A stretch of DNA of 64,000 nt from positions 868,001 to 932,000 of the forward strand of contig NZ_JAHZTD010000001.1 in NCBI RefSeq assembly GCF_019599275.1, read 5' to 3'. This stretch comes from Hymenobacter sp. HSC-4F20 (lineage in GTDB: Bacteria > Bacteroidota > Bacteroidia > Cytophagales > Hymenobacteraceae). The translations under genes and the position numbers were made by a program. The notes beneath the pieces were generated by a model, which had not been told where the DNA came from, searched no databases, and was given only the letters and a program-made list of their open reading frames with translations. Below are positions 45,739 to 53,621 of this stretch, in pieces; the first letter of the stretch is position 1; each line of letters begins with the position of its first letter.

Positions 45739-48414
45739 TTAGAAGGGGTAGCCGATGCCTAAGTTGAACGCCGTCTGGTCTTCGGCCAGGCTGAACTTGC
45801 GGATGGCCCACTTGCTACCCGGTGCTGTGGGGTCGTATACCTTGGTTGCCACGTCCAGGCGCAGAATCAGGAAGGTGAAATCAAACCGGAAGCCGATGCC
45901 GGAGCCCACCGCAAATTGCCGGTAGAAGTTGTTCAGGCGGAAGGTAGATTCCTGCTGCCGCTGGCGCTGCTCGTCCTGCTGTGTCTGGCTCTGATTGGGG
46001 TTAATAGGCTGGTTGCGTAGTATCCACACATTACCAAAATCAGTGAACACGGCACCCTTAATAAAGCTGTAAAGCGGAAAACGGTACTCTACGTTGCCTT
46101 CCAGCAGGAGTTCACCAGGTTGCTCCAGGTCGTAGTCGCGCACCTTTTCTCCGTTTACTTTGAGGAAGTCAGCCGGATTCTCGGGGTCGTATTTGTACTG
46201 CGTAGCGGAGCCCACCCCCAGACGGCGGGGCTTCCAGGCCCGCACGCTGGAGCTACCGCCGGCAAAAAGGTACTTGTCGTACGGAATCAGGTAGGCGTTG
46301 TCAACCTCGCCGGTAACCGTGTTCTGAATACGGGTTGAAGTAAGCGCCGCCGCCGCGCCGCCGGCCAGGCGGTACACCAGGTAAGACTCCGGCCCCAGCT
46401 TATAGTAGCGGCGGTAATCAGCGGTGAACTTGGCGAAATCGTAGATCTTCAGGCGGTTGCCCTGCTGATTTTCGGGGTTGTTCAGCAAGGGCTGCTTTTG
46501 ATACAGGCTGCGGGTCAGGCCACCTACTTCCGCGAACAGCCGCAGGTAGCGCGCGTCGCGGGTTTCGTTGAAATCGTTGGAATTAAAGAGCGAGGTAGCG
46601 TTGATGCTGGGAATAAACAGGTTATCGAAGCTGCGGTAAAGCGGTGAGCCCTGGCGGATCAGGAGGGTTTGCAGGTAGTCAGCAAACGCCTGATCTATTT
46701 TGGCAGTCCGAATTACGCTTACGTCAATGGGCGTAAGCACGTACTGCTGGAAAGCCGAGCGCTGCCAGATGTAGTCCAGCGTGCCTTCAACGTTCGTGCG
46801 CGTGTAGTCCGGCCGCTGCACGTAGGTGTACGTGGCGTTGAGGCGGGTGCGCGGGTTGTACTGACTGAGGTAGCGGTTGGGCCGCCACGGCACCAGAAAC
46901 TGGGGTAGTACCAGGTTCACGTTGGCTCCCAACTGAGTAGTCAGCACGCTACGGCCCCGGCTCACGTCGCCTACCTGGCCAACCAGGCTGTATTGTCCTT
47001 CGAAACCAGCCCGCAAGCCAAACTCCAGCAGCTCGGCCCCACCAAACACGTTCCTGATTTTCAGGCGCACGTTGCCAAACGGGCCCGTTTTTTCCGCCAC
47101 GTAGGTAGCCCCGAACTCGGAGGTTTCCTGGAATTTCTTGGCCGGCGACGCATTCACCGTCGCGTCGAGCAGGCCGCGGGCGGAGTCGGCCGGCGCTTCC
47201 GCACCCCGCACGCGCCGGTACGTAACGGTGCTGAAGCGGAACATATCCAGGTTGGAAAGCTGGCGCTGCGTCAGTTGGGTTTTCGCCACGCTGTAGGCGT
47301 CGCCGGGGCGCACCACCAGCTTGCGGTCCAGGGCCCGGGTGCTGAACTTGTGCTGATACGCCAGGTAGTACACCGAGTCGCGGATGATGGTGTCGCGCTG
47401 CCGGCCAAAGCGCACCAGCCCGGCATCCGTGATAAAGCTGACCCGCCGGACGGTGTAGAGGCGGTGCTGCTCGCCGCGCAGAGGCTTGGAAATAATAGTG
47501 CGCAGCCGCACGGAGGTAGGCGCGAAGCTGGTATCCGCCTCCAGGGTAATGTACTGCTGGCGAAAATCGTAGTAGCCCTGGTTTTTGAGCAGGTCCTCAA
47601 TCCGGTTGCGCTCGGCCCCAATCTGTTCCTCGTCGTACTGGTTGCCTACCCGGAGCAGGCTCTGGGGCTGGCTGGCCAGCACCCGGCGCGAAATAGCCGT
47701 GTCGGCAATATCGTAGTCGAGCTGGGAGTAGTGAAAGGCTGGCCCTTCGTGAATGCGGTACACCACCGTGACGCGCTGGGAATCGGTGTGGAAGGGCGAG
47801 CGGAGGGTGAAGATGCGCAGGGGGGCAAACTGCCGGGTAGGCACGGTATCCGTAACGGAAACCGAGCTGCGAAAAAAGCCCTTCGACTTCAGGAACGTTC
47901 CCAGTTGCTCCACCGACACGGCCGTCAGCGTGGAGTCGTAGATAACCGGCGGCTCGCCCAGGCGCATAATGGCGTTGCCTTTGTCGAGGGCCAGCTGGTG
48001 GCGTTGGGTGTGCCGCTCGCGCTTCGTGAGCAGCTTGCCTACCTCAGCCGAGTCGGTGCCGGCGGCCTTAATCAGCTGGTCATAGTGGGTGCGGTCCTCT
48101 TCGAGCTTGCGTTGCAGGCGCTCGGGGTTATAAAAGGAGCGGCCTAGCTGGTAGATGGCTACCTTTGGCAGCGGAAAGGTGCTGTTTGGCTTCTGCTGCA
48201 CCAGTGTTTGCAGCCGCTCAACATCGGCCTTTTCAGTGCCTTCTACCTTTACGCGGCTGAGCAGGCGCTGCCCTGGTTTCAGCAAGCGCAGGGGCGAGCA
48301 GCCGCTCAGGCCGCCTGCTATCAGCAAGCTGCCCAGCGCCACCCGCGCCCCGTTTTTCCCCGACAAAAGCCCTGCAGTGGGGCCACGACCCTTAATTGGC
48401 GAATATGATTTCAA
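45739..48414 (-). CDS. tamL: translocation and assembly module lipoprotein TamL (BamA/TamA family)
   Basis: An 891-aa outer-membrane protein: lipoprotein signal (GGLSGC), POTRA-like domains (about 45-400; 'LGTFLKSKGFFRSSVSV', 'YRIHEGPAFHYSQLDYDIAD') and a C-terminal beta-barrel with 'LFAGGSSSVRAWKPRRLG', 'VFTDFGNVW' and a final aromatic 'GIGYPF'. Lipid-modified TamA is typical of Bacteroidota. There is no ATG near the N-terminus: candidate starts are TTG at 48414, TTG at 48366 and GTG at 48336; 48366 gives a compact lipoprotein signal. tamB is not adjacent. Confidence 0.88.
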   Translation of the reverse strand: MKSYSPIKGRGPTAGLLSGKNGARVALGSLLIAGGLSGCSPLRLLKPGQRLLSRVKVEGTEKADVERLQTLVQQKPNSTFPLPKVAIYQLGRSFYNPERLQRKLEEDRTHYDQLIKAAGTDSAEVGKLLTKRERHTQRHQLALDKGNAIMRLGEPPVIYDSTLTAVSVEQLGTFLKSKGFFRSSVSVTDTVPTRQFAPLRIFTLRSPFHTDSQRVTVVYRIHEGPAFHYSQLDYDIADTAISRRVLASQPQSLLRVGNQYDEEQIGAERNRIEDLLKNQGYYDFRQQYITLEADTSFAPTSVRLRTIISKPLRGEQHRLYTVRRVSFITDAGLVRFGRQRDTIIRDSVYYLAYQHKFSTRALDRKLVVRPGDAYSVAKTQLTQRQLSNLDMFRFSTVTYRRVRGAEAPADSARGLLDATVNASPAKKFQETSEFGATYVAEKTGPFGNVRLKIRNVFGGAELLEFGLRAGFEGQYSLVGQVGDVSRGRSVLTTQLGANVNLVLPQFLVPWRPNRYLSQYNPRTRLNATYTYVQRPDYTRTNVEGTLDYIWQRSAFQQYVLTPIDVSVIRTAKIDQAFADYLQTLLIRQGSPLYRSFDNLFIPSINATSLFNSNDFNETRDARYLRLFAEVGGLTRSLYQKQPLLNNPENQQGNRLKIYDFAKFTADYRRYYKLGPESYLVYRLAGGAAAALTSTRIQNTVTGEVDNAYLIPYDKYLFAGGSSSVRAWKPRRLGVGSATQYKYDPENPADFLKVNGEKVRDYDLEQPGELLLEGNVEYRFPLYSFIKGAVFTDFGNVWILRNQPINPNQSQTQQDEQRQRQQESTFRLNNFYRQFAVGSGIGFRFDFTFLILRLDVATKVYDPTAPGSKWAIRKFSLAEDQTAFNLGIGYPF

Positions 48415-49157
48415 AAGCAGTAGCGAAATACGTGCACGCGCTGCACCTGAAGAAGTACCGTTCCCGGCACGGGGCCTTCCTGGTAGAAGGCGGTAAAAGC
48501 GTGCGGGAGCTGCTAAGTTCCGGGATTCTAACGGAACGGCTGGTGGTTACGTCTGAATTCGGTGAGAAAATCCGGCAGGAAATTCCGGCGGGCCTACCCG
48601 TGGACGTGGTATCTGAAGAGGAACTCACCCGCCTGGGCACGCTCAGTACCAACAATACGGCCCTAGCCGTAGCCCGCCTGCCCCCGGAAAAACCCCTGCA
48701 GCCCGCCGCCGGCCAGCTTTTCCTGGCCCTCGACGAAGTACGTGACCCTGGTAATGTGGGCACCCTCATCCGCCTGGCCGACTGGTACGGACTGGCCGGG
48801 GTAGTCTGCTCCGATACGTGCGCCGACCCCTGGGCTCCCAAAACTGTGTCGGCTACGATGGGCTCCTTTACCCGCGTGCCCGTCTGGCAGCGCGACCTGC
48901 CTACTTGGCTGAGCGCGCTACCCTCTGATCTGCCCGTGTACGGCGCCGACCTGCACGGCGACAATGTGCACCGCCTGACTCTGCAGCCCTCCGGCGTGCT
49001 CGTGATGGGTAGTGAGAGCCACGGCCTGACGCCCCCCGTGGAAGCCTGCCTTACCCAGCGCCTGCACATTCCGGGCCGCGGCCAGGCCGAAAGCCTCAAC
49101 GTTGCCGTGTCGGCGGCCATTCTGCTGGATAACTTCTACCGCCATGAGGTGAAATAG
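48405..49157 (+). CDS. SpoU/TrmH-type RNA 2'-O-methyltransferase
   Basis: A 250-aa SPOUT methyltransferase. The N-terminal substrate-binding domain has 'RHGAFLVEGGKSVREL'; the SPOUT trefoil-knot domain has 'LALDEVRDPGNVGTLIRLADWYG' (motif 1), 'MGSESHGL' (motif 2) and 'LHIPGRGQAESLNVAVSAAIL' (motif 3). It methylates rRNA or tRNA ribose. The ATG at 48405 is used; it is divergent from tamL and their 5' ends meet or overlap by up to 10 nt depending on the tamL start. Confidence 0.92.
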   Translation: MISKAVAKYVHALHLKKYRSRHGAFLVEGGKSVRELLSSGILTERLVVTSEFGEKIRQEIPAGLPVDVVSEEELTRLGTLSTNNTALAVARLPPEKPLQPAAGQLFLALDEVRDPGNVGTLIRLADWYGLAGVVCSDTCADPWAPKTVSATMGSFTRVPVWQRDLPTWLSALPSDLPVYGADLHGDNVHRLTLQPSGVLVMGSESHGLTPPVEACLTQRLHIPGRGQAESLNVAVSAAILLDNFYRHEVK

Positions 49158-49248
49158 TGGGGTAGCCAGCAGTCTGACGCGCAAGTTGCGCCGTAGAGCA
49201 GCCCCAGCGGGTGGCATACCGGTAGTACGCCTACCCCCTTACCCGTTT

Positions 49249-49307
49249 AAAGCCCGAGTGGGGCGACACCATCCGTTAAACGATTGGTGTCGCCCCACTC
49301 GGGCTTT
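49249..49307. terminator. bidirectional terminator between convergent genes
   Basis: Perfect 23-bp arms (AAAGCCCGAGTGGGG... and complement) around a 13-nt loop, followed by a T-rich run. It lies between the methyltransferase gene and the beta-barrel gene. Confidence 0.88.
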
Positions 49308-49360
49308 TATTTTCTGCCTATAAGCTGCCCTTAGGGGCTCGCGGGACGGTCAATTCATTG

Positions 49361-50506
49361 CTACTGCAGCACGGAGATGCCGAAGCTGAGGGTTTGAGCC
49401 TGGGGTCCGCGGTTGTTTTTGAACGTGTCGTTGAGGTTGTACTTGGCGAAGAGGTCGAGGCCGCGGATGCCGATGGTGCCCTGCAGGCCGTACTGGAAGT
49501 CGGCCAGGTTGTAGGAGCCGCGGTCCTTGTCTTTCTTGGTGTTGCCCTCCTGCTCGTACTTGATTTTGGTGTGCGAGCCCAGGCGGTAGCCCACAAACCC
49601 GCCGGCGCCGATGCGGAAGGCGTCGCGGCCTTTCTTGTTCTTGAAGTTGAGCGTAGCCATCAGCGGCAGGTTGATGCTGGAAACAGACAGCTTGCTTTTC
49701 TGTAGCTCCCGGTCGGGGAAGAACGGATCTACGGTGACGACCGTGCGACCGGCCAGATCAAAAAACTGGTAGTTCTTGTCTAGCATGTAGTTGTTAAAGG
49801 CCAGCTCAGGACCGGTAACCAGGTGGAAGGGCGAGCCTTTTTCTCCTACCCGGATGTCATAGTGCCAGTTCAGGCTGAGGTAGCGCGAACCGATGGGGCG
49901 GAGGTCAAAGCCCTCGCCGCCCACGGGCGTTTCACGGTTTACCAGCGTGTTCAGGCCCAGGTCGATGTTAAAGTTGCTGTGTACGGCGCGGTTAGATTTT
50001 TCATCATTCTTGGCTTTGCGCTGGGCTTCTTTTACCGAGTCTGGCGTAGAGCTGATCCGAACGGACACGCCTTCCTTGTCATCGGGCTTGTCATACACTG
50101 TCATCCCAAAGGCCCGGCCCAGTACTACGTCCACCCGGTCCGCTGATTTGGTCTGGCTGCCGGGGCCTTGGTTGCGCACCGTAATACGGATTTGCTCGGG
50201 TACCTTTTTGCCGGGTTGCTCCTTGGCGGGATAGAACTCCATGGTCACCTGCTCCGATTTAGAGTTTTTGCCAGCGGCCTCAGCCTGGGTGATGTAAGCG
50301 TCGAGCAGCACCAGCAGGGAGTCAAGCTTGTACTGGCGCATCTGCCGGAGCTGGGCTTTATCCTTGACGTAAAGCGTCATGGTAGCCTGGTTGGGCAGCT
50401 TCACCAGAATAGTGTCGTCGTTGCCGGGGTGCGCGGCGGCGCGGGCAGTGCTGGTCGAGGCCAGACCCATCAGCAGAAAGGCAAGGAGAGCAAAGTAGCG
50501 TTTCAT
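49361..50506 (-). CDS. outer-membrane beta-barrel protein
   Basis: A 381-aa protein with a signal peptide (ending STARA), a helical N-terminal part with an unusual Leu/Arg/Gln segment ('QLRQMRQYKLDSLLVLLDAYI'), a linker with 'KSNRAVHSNFNIDLGLNTLVN' and a C-terminal barrel ('NWHYDIRVG', 'RIGAGGFVGYRLGSHT', 'LDLFAKYNLND'), with the final strand ending FGISVLQ. It is the last gene of a run headed by an ECF sigma factor and probably its target. The function is unknown. Confidence 0.8.
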   Translation of the reverse strand: MKRYFALLAFLLMGLASTSTARAAAHPGNDDTILVKLPNQATMTLYVKDKAQLRQMRQYKLDSLLVLLDAYITQAEAAGKNSKSEQVTMEFYPAKEQPGKKVPEQIRITVRNQGPGSQTKSADRVDVVLGRAFGMTVYDKPDDKEGVSVRISSTPDSVKEAQRKAKNDEKSNRAVHSNFNIDLGLNTLVNRETPVGGEGFDLRPIGSRYLSLNWHYDIRVGEKGSPFHLVTGPELAFNNYMLDKNYQFFDLAGRTVVTVDPFFPDRELQKSKLSVSSINLPLMATLNFKNKKGRDAFRIGAGGFVGYRLGSHTKIKYEQEGNTKKDKDRGSYNLADFQYGLQGTIGIRGLDLFAKYNLNDTFKNNRGPQAQTLSFGISVLQ

Positions 50507-50532
50507 GATACAAGGCGCGTAAAGCGGGAGAG

Positions 50533-51327
50533 TTAGAGTTGAATGGTTTTGGTAAGCGTACGACCAGCCACATGAGCCTGCACCGTTACCGATTCGGGTA
50601 GCCCGGCCTCGGTGAGGCTCACCCGCTCGCCTTTCACGGCGTTGCGGGCCTGCCGGAGCAAGGAAGTCAGGCGGGGGCGGCGGGTAGGCGCGGCCGCTAA
50701 AGCCGCAGCTTCCGTGCCCGGGCGCACTTCCACTTCAATGGGGCCGGTAAGGGCCACCGTAGCGGTAGGCAACTCCGCGGGGCGGTCCAGCTCCGGGTCC
50801 GGTCCACGTTCCGGAAGTGTAGGACGGGTAGGAGCAGCGGGGGCACTGGCCAGGGCGAGCTGGCGCGGCGCGGGGGCCGTAGAAGCCTGGGGCCGGGCGG
50901 GCAGGCTGTTCTCCGAAGCGGGGGCTGGTTGTACACCCGCAGACCGGGCTTCGGAAGAAGGTGCCGTAGTGGCCACTACGGCGGCTGGCTTATTGGCCTG
51001 GGCTTCTGGGAGGCTAGATGGAGAAGCGGGGGTAGGCGTTGCCTGGGGAGCAGAAATATTTTCTTTACTGATTCCGGGCGTGGGGCGGGTCGTAGTAGCC
51101 GCCATTTCGCGGGTGCCGGGGCGGCCGGGGCTGCTACCCGTCAGCACCCACCAGGCGCCGCCCAGCAGTGTGAGCAGCGTTACGGCCGCCGCAGCCAGCC
51201 ATAGCACAGGGCGCTTGCGGCGGGGCTGCATCTCGGCCTCAATTTCGGCCCAGAGGAAAGCGGGCGGGGTAGGCGCGTGGCCCTGCAGCCGCTCGCGAAA
51301 CAGCTTATCAATATCTTCCGGTTGCAT
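50533..51327 (-). CDS. anti-sigma-like membrane protein
   Basis: A 264-aa protein with a short N-terminal cytosolic domain ('DIDKLFRERLQGHAPTPPAFLWAEIEAEM') that should bind the sigma factor, a single membrane helix (about 39-62), and a long periplasmic Pro/Ala/Thr-rich region. It overlaps the ECF sigma gene by 20 nt, so the two are coupled. No ZAS zinc motif is seen, unlike many RsrA-type anti-sigma factors. It is the likely regulator of the sigma factor at 51308. Confidence 0.78.
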   Translation of the reverse strand: MQPEDIDKLFRERLQGHAPTPPAFLWAEIEAEMQPRRKRPVLWLAAAAVTLLTLLGGAWWVLTGSSPGRPGTREMAATTTRPTPGISKENISAPQATPTPASPSSLPEAQANKPAAVVATTAPSSEARSAGVQPAPASENSLPARPQASTAPAPRQLALASAPAAPTRPTLPERGPDPELDRPAELPTATVALTGPIEVEVRPGTEAAALAAAPTRRPRLTSLLRQARNAVKGERVSLTEAGLPESVTVQAHVAGRTLTKTIQL

Positions 51328-51898
51328 ACAGTTCTTTCGGAGTGTGGGTGGAGGAGGCCGCCGGTTGGGCTTGGGCGCTGGCTACCGCGAGGCGGCGCTG
51401 GAGCATGGCCCGGGCCTTACTGAGCTGCGACTTACTGGTGCCCTCCGAAATACCGAGCAGCTCGCCGATTTCGGGGTGGGTGTAGCCCTCCAGGGCGTAC
51501 AGGTTAAAAACGGTCCGGTAGCCGGCCGGCAGCTCAGCCAGCAGGGCCAGCATATCGTCGGCATTTAGGCGGCTTTCGGCTTCGGCGGGGGTAGCGGGCG
51601 TTTCGTAGGTCAGGTCGTCGATGGCCAGGTGCAGGGGCTCTTTGCGCCGCAGCATGCCCAGGGCCTCGTTTACGACAATCCGGCGAATCCAGCCCTCGAA
51701 GGAGCCTTCGTGCCGGTACTGATCCAGGGCCCGGAACACTTTTGTGAACCCCACAATGAGGGCTTCCTCGGCATCTTCGCGCCGTCGCAGATAGCGCAGG
51801 CACACGGAGAGCATCAGCCCGGCAAACCGCTCGTAAAGCAGCTTCTGGGCCCGACTGCTCCCTTGGCGGCAGGCGGCTATGAGGTCAGCATCAGTCAC
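51308..51898 (-). CDS. ECF-type RNA polymerase sigma factor
   Basis: A 196-aa sigma-70 family factor: region 2 'SRAQKLLYERFAGLMLSVCLRYLRRREDAEEALIVGFTKVFRALDQY' with the polymerase-binding 'YRHEGSFEGWIRRIVVNEAL', and region 4 'LPAGYRTVFNLYALEGYTHPEIGELLGISEGTSKSQLSKARAML'. Its gene starts the run sigma factor - anti-sigma - beta-barrel protein. Confidence 0.93.
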   Translation of the reverse strand: MTDADLIAACRQGSSRAQKLLYERFAGLMLSVCLRYLRRREDAEEALIVGFTKVFRALDQYRHEGSFEGWIRRIVVNEALGMLRRKEPLHLAIDDLTYETPATPAEAESRLNADDMLALLAELPAGYRTVFNLYALEGYTHPEIGELLGISEGTSKSQLSKARAMLQRRLAVASAQAQPAASSTHTPKELYATGRY

Positions 51899-52365
51899 GG
51901 AAGGAAGGGTAAAGTTCAGATCAAAGCAGGGCGTTTGAGGGGCTAGATGGAAAGTGAGGGGTAGGGGTTGCCTGGGAAGTAAAAAAAGGTGCTGTCTAAC
52001 TCAGCGGAAATATAATGCCACTGATAATCAGCCAGAAAAATTCTCAAGGAGCTTATTGCTGCTGATAAAGCAAAGAGCCTTCTATGATAAGCGCGCCGCA
52101 GCATCTGGCCCGAAGCTAACCGTTGGCTCGGAACCGTAGCGCTGGTGGGCTAAGTGTCGGGGGTTGGCATGGCGAGCTGATTTTCCGGATGTTGCTACCT
52201 GCCTGTTTACTCTGAACCCCCTGGCCGGCTTCGGCTACGTTTTAGTGACTAATAGGAATAGTATTTATAATAAAAATATATGTTTGACGTAGGGTTTTAT
52301 TAGGTAATACAAATATATTATTTCAAATTGGTGAGCCGAATTACCAATATCATTAGTAGTCAGAA
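51899..52365. other. intergenic region of about 470 bp upstream of the cas operon
   Basis: No credible gene. The right half (52230-52350) is strongly AT-rich and contains the likely cas promoter at 52279-52286. The left half holds the upstream region of the sigma gene. Confidence 0.6.
52279..52286 (+). promoter_or_regulatory. candidate -7 element of the cas operon
   Basis: TATGTTTG matches TAnnTTTG exactly, in the AT-rich stretch 80 bp before the cas6 ATG. No clear -33 TTG is at 19 bp, so the spacing is uncertain. Confidence 0.5.
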
Positions 52366-53031
52366 ATGCGTCTGCAGCTATACCTCACAGCCAGCCAGGC
52401 TGTCCCATTCGACCACCTACCTACCCTGAAAGGCGCCTTCCACCGCTGGCTGGGCCACAACGACGACCTCCACGATGGCCTTTCGCTCTATTCCCTCTCC
52501 TGGCTGCGCGGCGGCCGGGGCAGCCGTGGCGGCCTCTGGTTCCGCGACGGCGCCCACTGGAGCATCTCCGCCCACGACCCGCAGCTGATTCACCAGCTCG
52601 TCGGCGGCATTATCCGGGTGCCAGAGCCGGGTCTGGGCCTGACCGTGCGCGACGCCCGCCTTATCACGCCGCCCGCCTTCCAGGATGGTGAGCAGTGGTT
52701 TCGGGTGCTCAGCCCTGTATTTGTGAAGTGGGAAACCCAGCCCGGCAAACCGGCCGATCATCTTACTTACCACGACCCGCGCACCGACGAGCTGTTGACC
52801 CAAACCCTGCGCCACAAGCTTCGCCAAGCCGGCCTCGATGATACCGGCGCCGCCGTCCGCTTTGACCGGGACTACCCCGGCGCGAAAAGCAAGCTGTTCC
52901 GGTACAAAGCCGTGCAGTGCCGCGCCAGCCAGTGCCCCGTCATCGTCACCGGCACCGCCGAGCAAATCCGGTTTGCCTGGTGCGTAGGAGTAGGCCACTC
53001 GACGGGGCTGGGATGCGGAGCGCTGGAGTAG
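52366..53031 (+). CDS. cas6: CRISPR-associated endoribonuclease Cas6
   Basis: A 221-aa Cas6, the RAMP nuclease that cuts the repeat RNA to make crRNA. It shows the N-terminal ferredoxin-like start 'MRLQLYLTAS', a Trp/Gly-rich strand and the C-terminal glycine-rich loop 'GVGHSTGLGCGALE' that marks Cas6. A conserved-looking His is present at about residue 28 (FHRWLGH), but the catalytic residue cannot be assigned with certainty. It is the first gene of the operon, 29 bp before cas5. Confidence 0.88.
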   Translation: MRLQLYLTASQAVPFDHLPTLKGAFHRWLGHNDDLHDGLSLYSLSWLRGGRGSRGGLWFRDGAHWSISAHDPQLIHQLVGGIIRVPEPGLGLTVRDARLITPPAFQDGEQWFRVLSPVFVKWETQPGKPADHLTYHDPRTDELLTQTLRHKLRQAGLDDTGAAVRFDRDYPGAKSKLFRYKAVQCRASQCPVIVTGTAEQIRFAWCVGVGHSTGLGCGALE

Positions 53032-53060
53032 ATTGTTACACGATTTATCAAGTTCGCACT

Positions 53061-53621
53061 ATGCTTTACGCAGTGAAGTACACCGGCCCGTTTGGCTACC
53101 TCAAGCCATGGACGGCCGTTCGGGACGGAGAAACCTATTCCCAGCAATTCTTAACTCCTTCAGTCATTGAAGGTATGCGCCAAAAGCTCGGCGTTTCTGC
53201 TATTCTCCGGCATAAGCTGACCTATACCGGGCTGAGTATGCAGCAGGAACAGACCCAACCCCGGGGCTGGATTCACGAGAAGAAAAAGCAGCAGATGACG
53301 CGCCCTCGCGCTATTCTAATGCGGGGAGTACTACTGGAGCCAGAACTGCACCTGGCCTTTGCCAGCGCGGAAGAAGCCGATTTGGCTGCCAGCCAGCATC
53401 TGTGCCTATGTCGCAACGAAGATATTGTCCTGCCCACCGAGCCCCTGATCTTAGATGAGGCCGATTTTAACGCCTTAGCCGGGTTCGAACTCCGCCCAGC
53501 AGACGCCTCCGAAACAGGGGCTTTTCTGGTAGGCTTCAACCGTTTCGCAGAAGGTGCTCCGATGCATGGACGGCTGGAAATTACCGGCAACCCTATTCGC
53601 CAGGTGGCCGCGGCGCTATGA
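53061..53621 (+). CDS. cas5: CRISPR-associated protein Cas5
   Basis: A compact 186-aa Cas5-type RAMP protein, which should hold the 5' handle of the crRNA in Cascade. The N-terminal RAMP strand 'MLYAVKYTGPFGYLKPWTAV' is followed by 'FLTPSVIEGMRQKL' (the usual Cas5 'pPs.ieGl..' position) and 'RPRAILMRGVLLEPELHLAF'. No better subunit fits. The ATG at 53061 is the first ATG that fits this start; its stop overlaps the cas3 ATG by 4 nt (ATGA). It is shorter than many Cas5 proteins (about 200-250 aa). Confidence 0.68.
   Translation: MLYAVKYTGPFGYLKPWTAVRDGETYSQQFLTPSVIEGMRQKLGVSAILRHKLTYTGLSMQQEQTQPRGWIHEKKKQQMTRPRAILMRGVLLEPELHLAFASAEEADLAASQHLCLCRNEDIVLPTEPLILDEADFNALAGFELRPADASETGAFLVGFNRFAEGAPMHGRLEITGNPIRQVAAAL

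Noticed and set aside
46993-48147. Long plus-strand open frame of 384 codons
   Set aside because: It lies antisense to tamL, which has clear POTRA and barrel features. Long antisense frames are expected in GC-rich genes; the translation is His/Gln/Arg-rich and has no family resemblance.
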